DNA of 64,000 nucleotides from Candidatus Desulfovibrio kirbyi (GTDB taxonomy: Bacteria; Desulfobacterota; Desulfovibrionia; Desulfovibrionales; Desulfovibrionaceae), in contig BLLL01000010.1 in NCBI GenBank assembly GCA_013374015.1, positions 1 to 64,000 on the forward strand. The letters are read 5' to 3'. Positions 45,915-54,720 of this stretch are shown here, one piece after another. Each line of letters opens with the position of its first letter. Position 1 is the first letter of the stretch. The notes beneath the pieces were generated by a model. It had not been told where the DNA came from. It worked only from the letters and a program-made list of their open reading frames with translations, and did no database searches. The position numbers and the translations under genes are program-made.

Positions 45915-47597
45915 ATGAGTAACGAACCAGACAAAATCATTTATTCCATGGTACGCGTATCAAAGCGGCACGGCCAGAAAGAAGTGTTGAAAGATATTTC
46001 TCTTTCCTATTTTTATGGCGCTAAAATCGGCGTTCTGGGGCTTAACGGCGCGGGCAAGTCAAGCCTGCTGAAAATTCTGGCAGGCGTGGACCAAGCCTTT
46101 GAAGGCAAAATTGCCTTAGCGCCCGGCTATACAACAGGCTATCTGGAGCAGGAGCCGCTTGTCGATGAAACGCGGAGCGTGCGCGAAGTGGTGGAGGAGG
46201 GTGTTGCCGAACTGAGCGCTGTTGCCAGAGAGTTTGAAGACATCAACGCCCGTTTTGCGGAACCGATGGAGCCTGAAGCTATGGATTCCCTGCTCGCGCG
46301 TCAGGCTGAAGTGCAGGAACTTATGGACTCTAAAGGCATTTGGGATCTGGATTCTCGTGTGGAAATGGCAATGGATGCGTTACGTTGTCCGCCGGGAGAG
46401 ATGGCTGTTTCCACGATTTCGGGCGGTGAGCGCAGGCGCGTGGCCCTGTGCCGGCTTCTTCTGCAAAACCCCGATATTCTGTTGCTGGATGAACCCACAA
46501 ACCATCTGGACGCCGAATCCGTGGCATGGCTGGAGCGCTATCTTTCCACATTTCCCGGAACAGTCATTGCAGTTACCCATGACCGCTATTTTCTGGACAA
46601 CGTGGCGGGCTGGATACTGGAGCTTGACCGTGGGCGCGGGATTCCCTGGAAGGGCAACTATTCTTCCTGGCTTGACCAGAAGCAAAAGCGTCTGGCGGGC
46701 GAGGAAAAGTCCGAGACCGGGCGTCAAAAAACCTTGGCGCGTGAACTTGAGTGGATACACATGTCCCCCAAGGGGCGTCATGCCAAGGGCAAGGCTAGAA
46801 TAACCGCCTATGAAGCCATGCTTTCTCACGAAAGTGAAAGGCGCGCGCCCGATCTGGAAATTTATATTCCGCCCGGGCCGCGGCTTGGCAAAAGCGCTAT
46901 TGAACTGAAGGACGTGACAAAAAGCATGGGCGACAAACTGCTTATGGAAAACGTTGGCGCTCTGATTCCACCTGGCGCTGTTGTGGGTGTCATAGGTCCG
47001 AACGGCGCCGGCAAGACAACTTTATTTCGTATGCTGACAGGTGAGGAAAAGCCGGATTCCGGAACATTGACAGTTGGTGATACCGTGCGTTTTGCGTATG
47101 TTGACCAGGGGCGCGCTTCTCTTATGTCTGGCAAAACCGTGTACGAACTGCTCAGCGAGGGACGGGAAACCGTCAAACTTGGCGGACGTGAGGTAAACGC
47201 GCGCGCGTACTGCACACGGTTCAATTTTCACGGCGCTGATCAGCAAAAAAAGGCGGAAATGCTTTCCGGCGGCGAGCGCAACAGGCTACATCTCGCGCAA
47301 ATGCTCAAAAGTGGGGCAAATGTACTTTTGCTGGACGAACCGACAAATGATATTGACGTAAACACCATGCGCGCTCTGGAAGACGCGCTGGACAATTTTG
47401 CGGGTTGCGTGCTCGTGATAAGTCACGATCGCTGGTTTTTGGACCGTATTGCCACGCATCTGCTTGTTTTTGAAGGTGATTCCAGTGTTGTCTATTTTGA
47501 GGGAAACTATGCTGACTATGAACAGGACCGTAAAAAACGTCTTGGCAAAGACGCGGACACGCCGCACAGGATCAAGTTTCGCAAATTGACGCGATGA
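45915..47597 (+). CDS. ettA: energy-dependent translational throttle protein EttA (ABC-F)
   Basis: A 560-residue soluble ABC-F protein with two nucleotide-binding domains and no membrane part. It binds the ribosomal E site and gates translation by energy state. First domain: GLNGAGKSS, signature SGGERRR, Walker B LLLDEPTNHLD. Linker: the arginine-rich PtIM region containing ARELEWIHMSPKGRHAKGKAR near residue 270. Second domain: GPNGAGKTT, SGGERNR, LLLDEPTNDID. The frame opens at 45813, but ATG 45915 gives the standard start (MSNEPDKIIYSMVRVSK). It lies 31 bp upstream of era. Confidence 0.95.
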   Translation: MSNEPDKIIYSMVRVSKRHGQKEVLKDISLSYFYGAKIGVLGLNGAGKSSLLKILAGVDQAFEGKIALAPGYTTGYLEQEPLVDETRSVREVVEEGVAELSAVAREFEDINARFAEPMEPEAMDSLLARQAEVQELMDSKGIWDLDSRVEMAMDALRCPPGEMAVSTISGGERRRVALCRLLLQNPDILLLDEPTNHLDAESVAWLERYLSTFPGTVIAVTHDRYFLDNVAGWILELDRGRGIPWKGNYSSWLDQKQKRLAGEEKSETGRQKTLARELEWIHMSPKGRHAKGKARITAYEAMLSHESERRAPDLEIYIPPGPRLGKSAIELKDVTKSMGDKLLMENVGALIPPGAVVGVIGPNGAGKTTLFRMLTGEEKPDSGTLTVGDTVRFAYVDQGRASLMSGKTVYELLSEGRETVKLGGREVNARAYCTRFNFHGADQQKKAEMLSGGERNRLHLAQMLKSGANVLLLDEPTNDIDVNTMRALEDALDNFAGCVLVISHDRWFLDRIATHLLVFEGDSSVVYFEGNYADYEQDRKKRLGKDADTPHRIKFRKLTR

Positions 47598-47628
47598 CTG
47601 TGTAACATAGGGAATATATGGAATTACT

Positions 47629-48558
47629 GTGACGGATATAGGGTACCGGTGCGGATGGGTGGCTATCATGGGACCGCCCAATGCGGGCAAATCAACATTG
47701 ATGAACGCGCTGCTTGGGCAGAAGATAACGATCGTGACCCCCAGACCGCAGACAACACGCAATCAGATTACGGGTATTTTGACCGCTTTTGATTCCCAGA
47801 TTATTTTTATGGACACGCCGGGACTGACCCAGATGCGCGGCCGTTTGAACAAAACCATGATTCAGGCCGTATGGCAGAGCATTGGGCAGGCGAACGTGAT
47901 TATGCCGGTGCTGGACGCTTATTTGTACATACGGCATCCTGAATTTCTTGAACGTGATTTTGCTCCTGTGGCGGAGGCTCTGGCCAGTGACGACCGCCCG
48001 ATGATTGCCGTGGCGAACAAGATTGACCTGTTTGGAAACAAAACCCGTATGCTGCCTTTGTTGTCCGGCTTGCAGGAACTGTGGCCAAAAGTCGAAATTT
48101 TTCCGGCTTCCGCGCTGACCAGAGAAGGGCTGTCAGATCTTGTGGCGCTTGTTCGGAGCAGGTTGCCGCAGTCCCCGGCGATTTTTCCTGAGGACCAAAT
48201 CTCAACAGCGCCTCTGCGTTTTATGGTTTCCGAGATCATCCGCGAGAAGATTTTTTTGTATATGCGTCAGGAAGTGCCTTACGGCGCCGCCGTTGAAATT
48301 GAACAGTGGGAAGAATATCCAGAGAGTGAGCAGACCATTGTCCACGCCGTCATTTATGTGGCGCGTCCTATGCACAAAATAATGCTCATTGGTCGCGGAG
48401 GAAGCGGAATAAAACAGATCGGCAGCGAGGCGCGCAGGGATATTCTTGAGCTTGTGGAAGGCAAGGTGCATCTGGAACTCTGGGTGAAGGTGCGTGAACG
48501 CTGGACAGAAGACCAGACGTTTTTACGTGAGCTTGCCAGACAGGCGGAGCCTGTGTGA
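47629..48558 (+). CDS. era: GTPase Era
   Basis: A 309-residue Era GTPase assisting 16S rRNA maturation and 30S assembly. G-motifs: G1 GPPNAGKST (about 16-24), G2 RPQTTR, G3 DTPGL, G4 NKID near 131. The C-terminal KH domain contains the Era-type [18 protein letters not shown] block. The start is GTG at 47629, placed so that the sequence [11 protein letters not shown] leads into G1. Its stop overlaps the YggS start (GTGTGA), so the two are translationally coupled. Confidence 0.95.
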   Translation: MTDIGYRCGWVAIMGPPNAGKSTLMNALLGQKITIVTPRPQTTRNQITGILTAFDSQIIFMDTPGLTQMRGRLNKTMIQAVWQSIGQANVIMPVLDAYLYIRHPEFLERDFAPVAEALASDDRPMIAVANKIDLFGNKTRMLPLLSGLQELWPKVEIFPASALTREGLSDLVALVRSRLPQSPAIFPEDQISTAPLRFMVSEIIREKIFLYMRQEVPYGAAVEIEQWEEYPESEQTIVHAVIYVARPMHKIMLIGRGGSGIKQIGSEARRDILELVEGKVHLELWVKVRERWTEDQTFLRELARQAEPV

Positions 48559-49280
48559 TTGTTTCGGCTATAACGGAATTGCGGCGTCGCTATGAAAGCG
48601 TGCTTGAGCGGCTTGAGGCGGCGTGTCTTGCCTGTGGGCGTCCGCGCAATGATGTGGCGCTTGTTGCGGTGTCAAAATTCTGTTCGGCGCGGGCAGTGAG
48701 TGAAATCGCCGCGGCAGGCCAGGCGGATTTTGGTGAAAGTTATGTTCTGGAAGCCTTGGCAAAGCGCGAGGATTTGGCCAAAGTTCCGCACTGCGCCGGC
48801 ATCAGATGGCACATGGTCGGTCACGTGCAGACGCGTAAGGCCGCCCAAACGGCAGGCGTCTTTGCCCTTGTGCATTCGCTGGATTCGGTCAGGTCGGCCG
48901 CCGCGTTTGAGCGCCGTCTGCTGGTCAGCGGCTCGCGTCAGGCTGTGCTGGCGCAGGTCAATACAGCCGGTGAGCTGCAAAAATCAGGTGTGAGGCCTGA
49001 GGAGTTGTTTGCGCTGGTCGATTACATTACAGAGCAGTGTCCGCATCTGGAACTGCGAGGGCTTATGTGTCTGCCGCCTGTTTTTGATGCCGGTGAGGCC
49101 GCACGTCCGCATTTTGCGCGTTTGTATGCCCTGCGGGAGAGTTTACGTAGCCGTCTGGGGCTTGCCCTGCCGGAGCTTTCAATGGGCATGAGCGGAGATT
49201 TTGCTGCTGCTGTAGCTGAAGGCGCCACGCTTGTACGGATCGGGACGGATATTTTTGGAGTGCGGTCTGAAAACCGTTGA
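48555..49280 (+). CDS. YggS/PLPBP-type pyridoxal-phosphate homeostasis protein
   Basis: A 241-residue single-domain TIM-barrel PLP protein related to alanine racemase, thought to regulate B6 vitamer pools. The PLP lysine lies in LVAVSKF near residue 39. [11 protein letters not shown] (normally FGENYVQE), [11 protein letters not shown] (normally WHfIGxLQxNK), CLPP and [22 protein letters not shown] are the family blocks. It starts with GTG overlapping the era stop. YggS usually sits near proC or yggT; the era linkage is different but not informative. Confidence 0.92.
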   Translation: MIVSAITELRRRYESVLERLEAACLACGRPRNDVALVAVSKFCSARAVSEIAAAGQADFGESYVLEALAKREDLAKVPHCAGIRWHMVGHVQTRKAAQTAGVFALVHSLDSVRSAAAFERRLLVSGSRQAVLAQVNTAGELQKSGVRPEELFALVDYITEQCPHLELRGLMCLPPVFDAGEAARPHFARLYALRESLRSRLGLALPELSMGMSGDFAAAVAEGATLVRIGTDIFGVRSENR

Positions 49281-49366
49281 CTTGCGGCACAAAATATGCA
49301 TATGAACTGCCCAGAAGCGCGGGCAGAGTGGTGTTACTAGACTGAAGCGCGGTAACGAGGTGCAGT

Positions 49367-49807
49367 ATGTCGCAGGACGAACAGGAAGCCCTTGCCGCCC
49401 AGTGGGCTGAAGCGCTGGCCCCTGACAAAGAGGCAAGAAGCGCTGCGGATGGTGGCGGGGCGGCATCACTCAACTCCAGTCCGGTAAGCAAAGCCAAATT
49501 TAAGGACATGACGAAAATGTCCCGTCAGCCGCGTGACAATCAGCTCAAACGGGAACTTGACTTCATTCTGGACATTCCGCTGGAGGTTTCCGCGGAGCTT
49601 GGGCGCACACGCCTGCTGATCAATGAACTGCTCCAGCTTGGACAGGGATCGGTGGTGGAATTGAACAAGCTTGCCGGAGAACCTCTGGAAGTCTATGTTA
49701 ACGGCAAACTTGTCGCGCGCGGAGAGGCAGTTGTCATCAATGAAAAATTTGGCGTTCGTCTTACGGACATCATCAGCCCCATTGAAAGGGTGAAACAGCT
49801 TGGATAG
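49367..49807 (+). CDS. fliN: flagellar motor switch protein FliN
   Basis: A 146-residue C-ring component that, with FliM and FliG, sets rotation direction. The C-terminal SpoA/FliN domain spans about residues 60-140: LDFILDIPLEVSAELGRTRLLINELLQLGQGSVVELNKLAGEPLEVYVNGKL and RGEAVVINEKFGVRLTDI. The N-terminal 55 residues are polar and variable, as is usual. No other flagellar gene is in the window. It would be a plain motility gene, unless motility was lost and this is a survivor. Confidence 0.94.
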   Translation: MSQDEQEALAAQWAEALAPDKEARSAADGGGAASLNSSPVSKAKFKDMTKMSRQPRDNQLKRELDFILDIPLEVSAELGRTRLLINELLQLGQGSVVELNKLAGEPLEVYVNGKLVARGEAVVINEKFGVRLTDIISPIERVKQLG

Positions 49808-50024
49808 CGCCCCTGTTACGTTCGTCGCTGTGGGCACTCAGACTTCCGCGCCGTTTTCGTTCGGCGGCTATGCGCAGGCGGATCGGTATTATGAAATAAA
49901 ACAGTTGCCGGAGAACTCGCCCCCCCTGCCGTATTCTTACCGTATCACGGCAAAGCAGGCAAGCGTCGACTTGATGGGAGAGAATTTCACTCAAGCCGTT
50001 TACCGGAAAGAATCACGTCATTGA
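49800..50024 (+). CDS. small hypothetical protein overlapping fliN
   Basis: A 74-residue frame starting with TTG 49800, overlapping the fliN stop by 8 bp, and ending 7 bp inside the 3' end of convergent folK. No signal or membrane segment. The sequence (FVAVGTQTSAPFSFGGYAQADRYYEIKQLPENSPPLPYSYRI) is codon-structured, but the family is unknown. Tight coupling to fliN argues for reality; the non-ATG start argues for caution. Confidence 0.4.
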   Translation: MDSAPVTFVAVGTQTSAPFSFGGYAQADRYYEIKQLPENSPPLPYSYRITAKQASVDLMGENFTQAVYRKESRH

Positions 50025-50533
50025 AAAATTTTGTTGCCGTCTGTGCGGTAGTCCAGTTGTGACAGCCAGTGCGTTGCGGGAATGCCGTGGATGCTGATGT
50101 CCGGCGCGATATCAATCAGGGGAAGCAAAACAAAGGCGCGCTTGGTAATCCTTGGATGAGGCAGCACGCACCGTATGTCATTTGAGCATTCTGTGCCGTA
50201 CAGCAAAAGATCCGCGTCAATAACCCGCGGGCCAAAGCGTTTCGCAAGGTCTGCGCTACGTTTTCTTCCCAAAGACGTTTCTATTTCAAGCAGGGTTTCA
50301 AGCAACTGCAAAGGCCGCCACGAACCTCTAGGCAACAGTTCCAGCGCCTGATTTGAAAACCAGGGCTGTTCCGCATAGTCCTGAGGTTGCGTGACATAGA
50401 TTTTTGAAACCGCGCCGATCCTGACATGCTGAAGCCGTTCCATGTGATGCCGCGCGCGTGCCAGCATTTCGTCCGCGTTACCGGCGTTGGAGCCAAGGCC
50501 TACATACGCCCGAATGAGAGTTGCGTTTGGCAT
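50018..50533 (-). CDS. folK: HPPK, folate biosynthesis pyrophosphokinase
   Basis: A 171-residue 2-amino-4-hydroxy-6-hydroxymethyldihydropteridine diphosphokinase, transferring pyrophosphate from ATP in folate synthesis. AYVGLGSNAGN begins the fold. QPWFSNQALEL, then the catalytic RFGPRVIDADLLLYG (Mg-binding Asp pair) and LPHPRITKRAFVLLPL are all present. The frame runs upstream to 50668, but the ATG at 50533 gives the normal start and length. It is divergent from xerD by 23 bp, so the two share a very short promoter region. Confidence 0.95.
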   Translation of the reverse strand: MPNATLIRAYVGLGSNAGNADEMLARARHHMERLQHVRIGAVSKIYVTQPQDYAEQPWFSNQALELLPRGSWRPLQLLETLLEIETSLGRKRSADLAKRFGPRVIDADLLLYGTECSNDIRCVLPHPRITKRAFVLLPLIDIAPDISIHGIPATHWLSQLDYRTDGNKIFQ

Positions 50534-50556
50534 GAGGAAAGCGTACCAGAAGGGGT

Positions 50557-51492
50557 ATGACAAGTTCAAGTGGCGTACCTTCAAACACATGCTTGGCTGA
50601 CCTCGCGCCGATCTGGAGGGACCATTTGCTGGCGGAGCTTGCACTTTCGCCGCACACGGTCGAATCATACTGGCTGGACATCAGGAATTTTTTTTCTTTT
50701 CAGAGCAGACTCGCGGAGCGTCCGACGCAGGGCGAGGGGCACGAACCGGATGCGCAGGAAATTTTTTTGTATATGGCGTGGCTGCGCGCGCAGCGCGTTG
50801 CTGCAAGCACGCTGGCTAGGCGGCTCTCCGCCCTGCGCTCCTTTTTCGCGTTTGCGGTGGAAGAAAAAGCGCTGCAAAACAATCCTGTGGCATTGCATGA
50901 AAATCCCAGACTGCCGCGCTATCTTCCGGAAGCTTTGAACCGTGAGGAGATGCGGTCTTTGCTGGCAGTACCCAAACTTGATAATAAAAACGGGTACCGC
51001 GACCGTTGCATACTGGAGTTGCTCTATGCCGCAGGCCTTCGGGTGTCTGAACTTTCTCAACTGACTGTTGATGGTCTGGATTTGCAGCGTGGCCTAGTGC
51101 GTGTATTCGGCAAAGGGGCAAAAGAACGCCTGGCGCCGTTGCACGGGTTGATGCGCCAATTGCTGGACACGTATTGCAAACAATGGCGACCGCTGTTCAA
51201 CCCCTTGGGGAAGCAGCTTTTTGTTAATCACTCGGGCAGGGAGCTGACTCGCCAGTATATCTGGAAGATGGTTAAAAAATACGCCTTGCTGTCAGGCGTC
51301 AGATGCGCTATTTCACCGCATACCTTCCGGCATTCCTTTGCAACGCACCTGTTGGAAGGCGGAGCGGACTTGCGTGTCGTGCAGATGCTGCTGGGGCATG
51401 CCGATATAAGCGCGACAGAAATATACACGCATGTCCAGACCGAACGGCTGCGCGCGCTGCACCATCAATTTCACCCCAGGAACAGAATGTGA
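50557..51492 (+). CDS. xerD: site-specific tyrosine recombinase XerD
   Basis: A 311-residue integrase-family recombinase resolving chromosome dimers at dif. The N-terminal SAM-like domain has LSPHTVESYWLDIRNFFSF. Catalytic residues: Arg in YAAGLRVSELSQL, Lys near FGKGAKER, HTFRHSFATHLLEGG (His, Arg), LGHADISATEIYTHV (His and nucleophile Tyr). The length fits XerC/XerD; it resembles XerD somewhat more, but a single-recombinase XerH-like role is not excluded. It overlaps the next gene at GTGA. Confidence 0.9.
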   Translation: MTSSSGVPSNTCLADLAPIWRDHLLAELALSPHTVESYWLDIRNFFSFQSRLAERPTQGEGHEPDAQEIFLYMAWLRAQRVAASTLARRLSALRSFFAFAVEEKALQNNPVALHENPRLPRYLPEALNREEMRSLLAVPKLDNKNGYRDRCILELLYAAGLRVSELSQLTVDGLDLQRGLVRVFGKGAKERLAPLHGLMRQLLDTYCKQWRPLFNPLGKQLFVNHSGRELTRQYIWKMVKKYALLSGVRCAISPHTFRHSFATHLLEGGADLRVVQMLLGHADISATEIYTHVQTERLRALHHQFHPRNRM

Positions 51493-54167
51493 AGAGCGCG
51501 AAACACACCCTTATCACCTGCCACGTCAATGCGGATTTTGACGCCTTTGCTGCAATGTTGGCCGCGCGTCATCTGTACGGCAACGCCGCGTTGCTTTTCC
51601 CCGGCTCTCAGGAGCGCGGTTTGCAAAAACTCTATGCGTCATTGAATGCCGCCGAGTACGGCTTCTTGGAATCCTCAAATATCTCATGGAATTCTATCGA
51701 CAGGCTTGTCCTGGTCGATACCCGCCAGCGCGGGCGCATACGCCATGTGACGCAGCTGCTTGACAGGCAGGACATACGCATTGAAGCATGGGACCATCAT
51801 CCTGATTCGCAAGACGATGTGACGGCTGATCCCTTATATTTTGACCGCGTTGGGGCAGTCACAAGTCTGCTTGTCCATAAGCTGCGGGAGGCCGGCATAT
51901 CCTTGGACAGCGAGGAGGCGACCCTGCTTGGCCTTGGCATTTACAGCGATACCGGATCATTTACGTATTCCTCAACAACCGCCGCGGACTTCCAAGCGTC
52001 GTCGTGGCTGCTCGGTCAGGGGATGGATGTCAACCGTATCAATGAGATGGCTGCCCATGAGCTTACAAGCTTGCATATTCAGGTGTTGAACAGCCTGCTC
52101 GAGTCAGCGTGCGCCTACACGTTTAACAATGTTTCCGTAGTGCTGGCAGAAGCACTTGTGGATCACTATCTGGGAGATTTTGCCAGTTTGGCGCAACAGT
52201 TGATGGAAATGGAAAAATTTTCTGTGCTGTTTGCTGTAGGTTTGATGGCCGATCGCATTCAGGTGGTGGCGCGCAGCCGTGACCCCGCAATTGATGTGGG
52301 GAATATTTGTGCGCATTTTGGCGGTGGCGGACACGCCTACGCCGCTTCGGCATCCATCAGGAACATGACCTTGCAGGAGGTGCGCGATGCATTGCTACGT
52401 TGTTTGCACGAACAGGTCAATCCGGGAAAATCGGCGCGGGAATATATGTCCGCGCCTGTCATAGGCATTGAAACAAACGCCACTATTCGTGAGGCGGATG
52501 CCCTTATGTTTCATTCCGGCATCAAATCTTTGATTGTTTTTGCCAAGAACACGCGCACATGCGTGGGGCTGCTGGACACGCAGATCGCTACGCGCGCCAT
52601 CGCGCACGGCTTGGGCGAGACTGTGGTTGACGAGTATATGCAGCGTTATGTATTGACCTTGTCGCCTGAAGCTACCCTGCAGGATTTGACATCCGTTATT
52701 GTGGGCACGCGCCAGCGGCTTGCCCCCATTGTTAAAGACGGTTGCGTTGTGGGTGTGGTGACGCGCACAGACCTTATCAATGTTTTTGCCAACGAGTCCG
52801 GCTGGATGGCAGAACAAAGCATCCGCACCGGCAAAGAACGCAACGTCAGTAAATATATTCAGGGCAGGTTGCCTCAGGAAACGCGCGACATACTGCGTCT
52901 GGCAGGTGAACTGGGGCATCAACGCGCGTTACCTGTGTATGTTGTGGGTGGGTTTGTGCGCGATCTTCTGCTGAACAATCCCAATCAGGACATTGATCTT
53001 GTGGTGGAAGGCGACGGCAATGCCCTGGCAAAGGCATTGTCCAAAAAACTGAAGGGCAGGGTGCGCGAACACCAGAAATTTTTAACGTCGGTCGTGATTT
53101 TCCACAACGCTTCCGGTGTTGAGCAACGCATTGACATAGCGACAGCGCGCCTTGAATACTATGAATATCCTGCCGCCTTGCCCACAGTGGAACTTTCCTC
53201 CATAAAGATGGACATTTTTCGTCGAGATTTCTCAATCAATGCTTTGGCCGTACGTATTGACAGCCCTCATTTTGGGGAACTGGTCGATTTTTTCGGCGGG
53301 CAGCGGGACATTAAAGACCGTGCCATACGTGTTTTGAACACATTAAGTTTCGTGGAGGATCCCACTCGTTGTTTACGGGCAGTGCTTTTTGAACAGCGGT
53401 ATAAATTCAGGCTTGGCGCGGGCACAGAAAAACTGATCAAAAATGTCATTTCTCTCAATCTGATGGATCGTCTTGCAAAGTCGCGGATTTTTCATGAATA
53501 CCGGCATATTTGTGACGAAACAGAGCCGTTGGACTGTTTTGTCCGTATGGATGAACTCGGCATTTTGCAGGCCATTGCGCCGCAGTTTGCTCTGACTCCT
53601 AAAAAAACGCGTCTGTTGCGCAGAATTACGGAAATGCTTGCTTGGTACCGGCTGCTCTATTTTGACGAATCGCCGCAGAAATGGTTTTTGTATTTTTTGG
53701 GCATTAACGCCGGGCTGACATATGCCGAAGCGGCTTACGGCTACGCCCGCCTGGGCCTGCCGGAAATGAAAAAAAACGAAATGCTGCAACAACGTGAGAT
53801 AATGCGCGCCTCTATCGGCAAGCTGGAAAATTGGCAACTGCAGGATGCTGCCGGCAAGGCAAAAGTGAGCGTGCTGTATGAGATGCTGTCTCCAGTATCT
53901 CTGGAGAGTCTGCTATATCTCATGGCGTTTACAGAAAATTCCGGATTACAGAAAAACCTGTCACGTTATATTACCCAATGGCGCCAGGAAAAGTCGGACA
54001 TAAGCGGTGCGGACTTGCTCGACCTTGGTCTTGCTCCGGGACAGGATTTTGGGCGCATCCTCAAAGCAGTACTCGTCGGCAAGCTGGACGGCAAGGCGGT
54101 CACCAAGGAAAGTCAACTTGCGCTGGCGCGGGAGATCGCGCACGCTTCAGCCGTCCTCCCCGCCTGA
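51489..54167 (+). CDS. DHH-CBS-tRNA nucleotidyltransferase/poly(A) polymerase fusion
   Basis: An 892-residue multidomain enzyme. An N-terminal DHH phosphoesterase (HVNADFDAFAAML, WDHHPDS near residue 94, GIYSDTGSF) with a DHHA1 end (HFGGGGHAYAA near 278) is followed by two CBS motifs (about 305-430) and then a class II nucleotidyltransferase domain: YVVGGFVRDLLL and DIDLVVEG near 480-500, then RRDFSINAL and EDPTRCLRA. This domain order is known from Deltaproteobacteria and Aquifex-type tRNA A-adding enzymes. The GTG start at 51489 overlaps the xerD stop. It may combine RNA 3'-end repair with nucleotide hydrolysis. Confidence 0.92.
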   Translation: MKSAKHTLITCHVNADFDAFAAMLAARHLYGNAALLFPGSQERGLQKLYASLNAAEYGFLESSNISWNSIDRLVLVDTRQRGRIRHVTQLLDRQDIRIEAWDHHPDSQDDVTADPLYFDRVGAVTSLLVHKLREAGISLDSEEATLLGLGIYSDTGSFTYSSTTAADFQASSWLLGQGMDVNRINEMAAHELTSLHIQVLNSLLESACAYTFNNVSVVLAEALVDHYLGDFASLAQQLMEMEKFSVLFAVGLMADRIQVVARSRDPAIDVGNICAHFGGGGHAYAASASIRNMTLQEVRDALLRCLHEQVNPGKSAREYMSAPVIGIETNATIREADALMFHSGIKSLIVFAKNTRTCVGLLDTQIATRAIAHGLGETVVDEYMQRYVLTLSPEATLQDLTSVIVGTRQRLAPIVKDGCVVGVVTRTDLINVFANESGWMAEQSIRTGKERNVSKYIQGRLPQETRDILRLAGELGHQRALPVYVVGGFVRDLLLNNPNQDIDLVVEGDGNALAKALSKKLKGRVREHQKFLTSVVIFHNASGVEQRIDIATARLEYYEYPAALPTVELSSIKMDIFRRDFSINALAVRIDSPHFGELVDFFGGQRDIKDRAIRVLNTLSFVEDPTRCLRAVLFEQRYKFRLGAGTEKLIKNVISLNLMDRLAKSRIFHEYRHICDETEPLDCFVRMDELGILQAIAPQFALTPKKTRLLRRITEMLAWYRLLYFDESPQKWFLYFLGINAGLTYAEAAYGYARLGLPEMKKNEMLQQREIMRASIGKLENWQLQDAAGKAKVSVLYEMLSPVSLESLLYLMAFTENSGLQKNLSRYITQWRQEKSDISGADLLDLGLAPGQDFGRILKAVLVGKLDGKAVTKESQLALAREIAHASAVLPA

Positions 54168-54199
54168 CGGCAAACTGATTTCGCACTGTTATTTAACAG

Positions 54200-54580
54200 T
54201 TACACGGCTGCTACGGCTTCAATCTCCACCTTTGCCCCAAGGGGAAGGTTTTTCACGGCAAAGCAGCTTCTGGCAGGGAAGGGTTTTGCAAAAAACGTCG
54301 CGTACACTTCGTTCACTGCCGCAAAGTCTTTGATATCCGCAAGAAAGATGGTTGTCTTCACCACTTTTGCGAGATCGCTTCCTCCAGCTTCCAGAATGTT
54401 TTTCACGTTAGTGAGCGAGTTCTTCGCCTGCGCCCTGATATCTTCCGGCATGGTCTTGGTTGCCGGGTCCATGGGAAGCTGACCGGAAGTAAAAATTAAG
54501 CCTCCAACGGCGATGGCCTGGGAATAGGGCCCCACAGCGCCGGGTGCTCTGTTTGTGTCAATAACTGAAAGCGCGCTCAT
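54200..54580 (-). CDS. ridA: RidA family enamine/imine deaminase
   Basis: A 126-residue RidA (YjgF/UK114) protein, which hydrolyses reactive enamines such as 2-aminoacrylate and so protects PLP enzymes. The signature RSCFAVKNLPLGAKVEIEAVA near the C-terminus contains the catalytic Arg. NRAPGAVGPYSQAIAVG and FTSGQLPMDP are in the N-terminal part. It is divergent from the YgeV-like regulator, 140 bp apart. A functional link is plausible, because diaminopropionate ammonia-lyase in the next operon releases an aminoacrylate-type intermediate. Confidence 0.94.
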   Translation of the reverse strand: MSALSVIDTNRAPGAVGPYSQAIAVGGLIFTSGQLPMDPATKTMPEDIRAQAKNSLTNVKNILEAGGSDLAKVVKTTIFLADIKDFAAVNEVYATFFAKPFPARSCFAVKNLPLGAKVEIEAVAAV

Positions 54581-54720
54581 GTTATCCTCCTTGATTATTT
54601 ACTATTTATGCAGGGATCTGTTGGCTTTGCCCTGCGTTGAGATGACATATAATAGAACAAAGTGAAGCGCTTCGTCAATACGCTTTACTGTCGGCAAGTA
54701 ATTTCCTACAATTTTTACCC

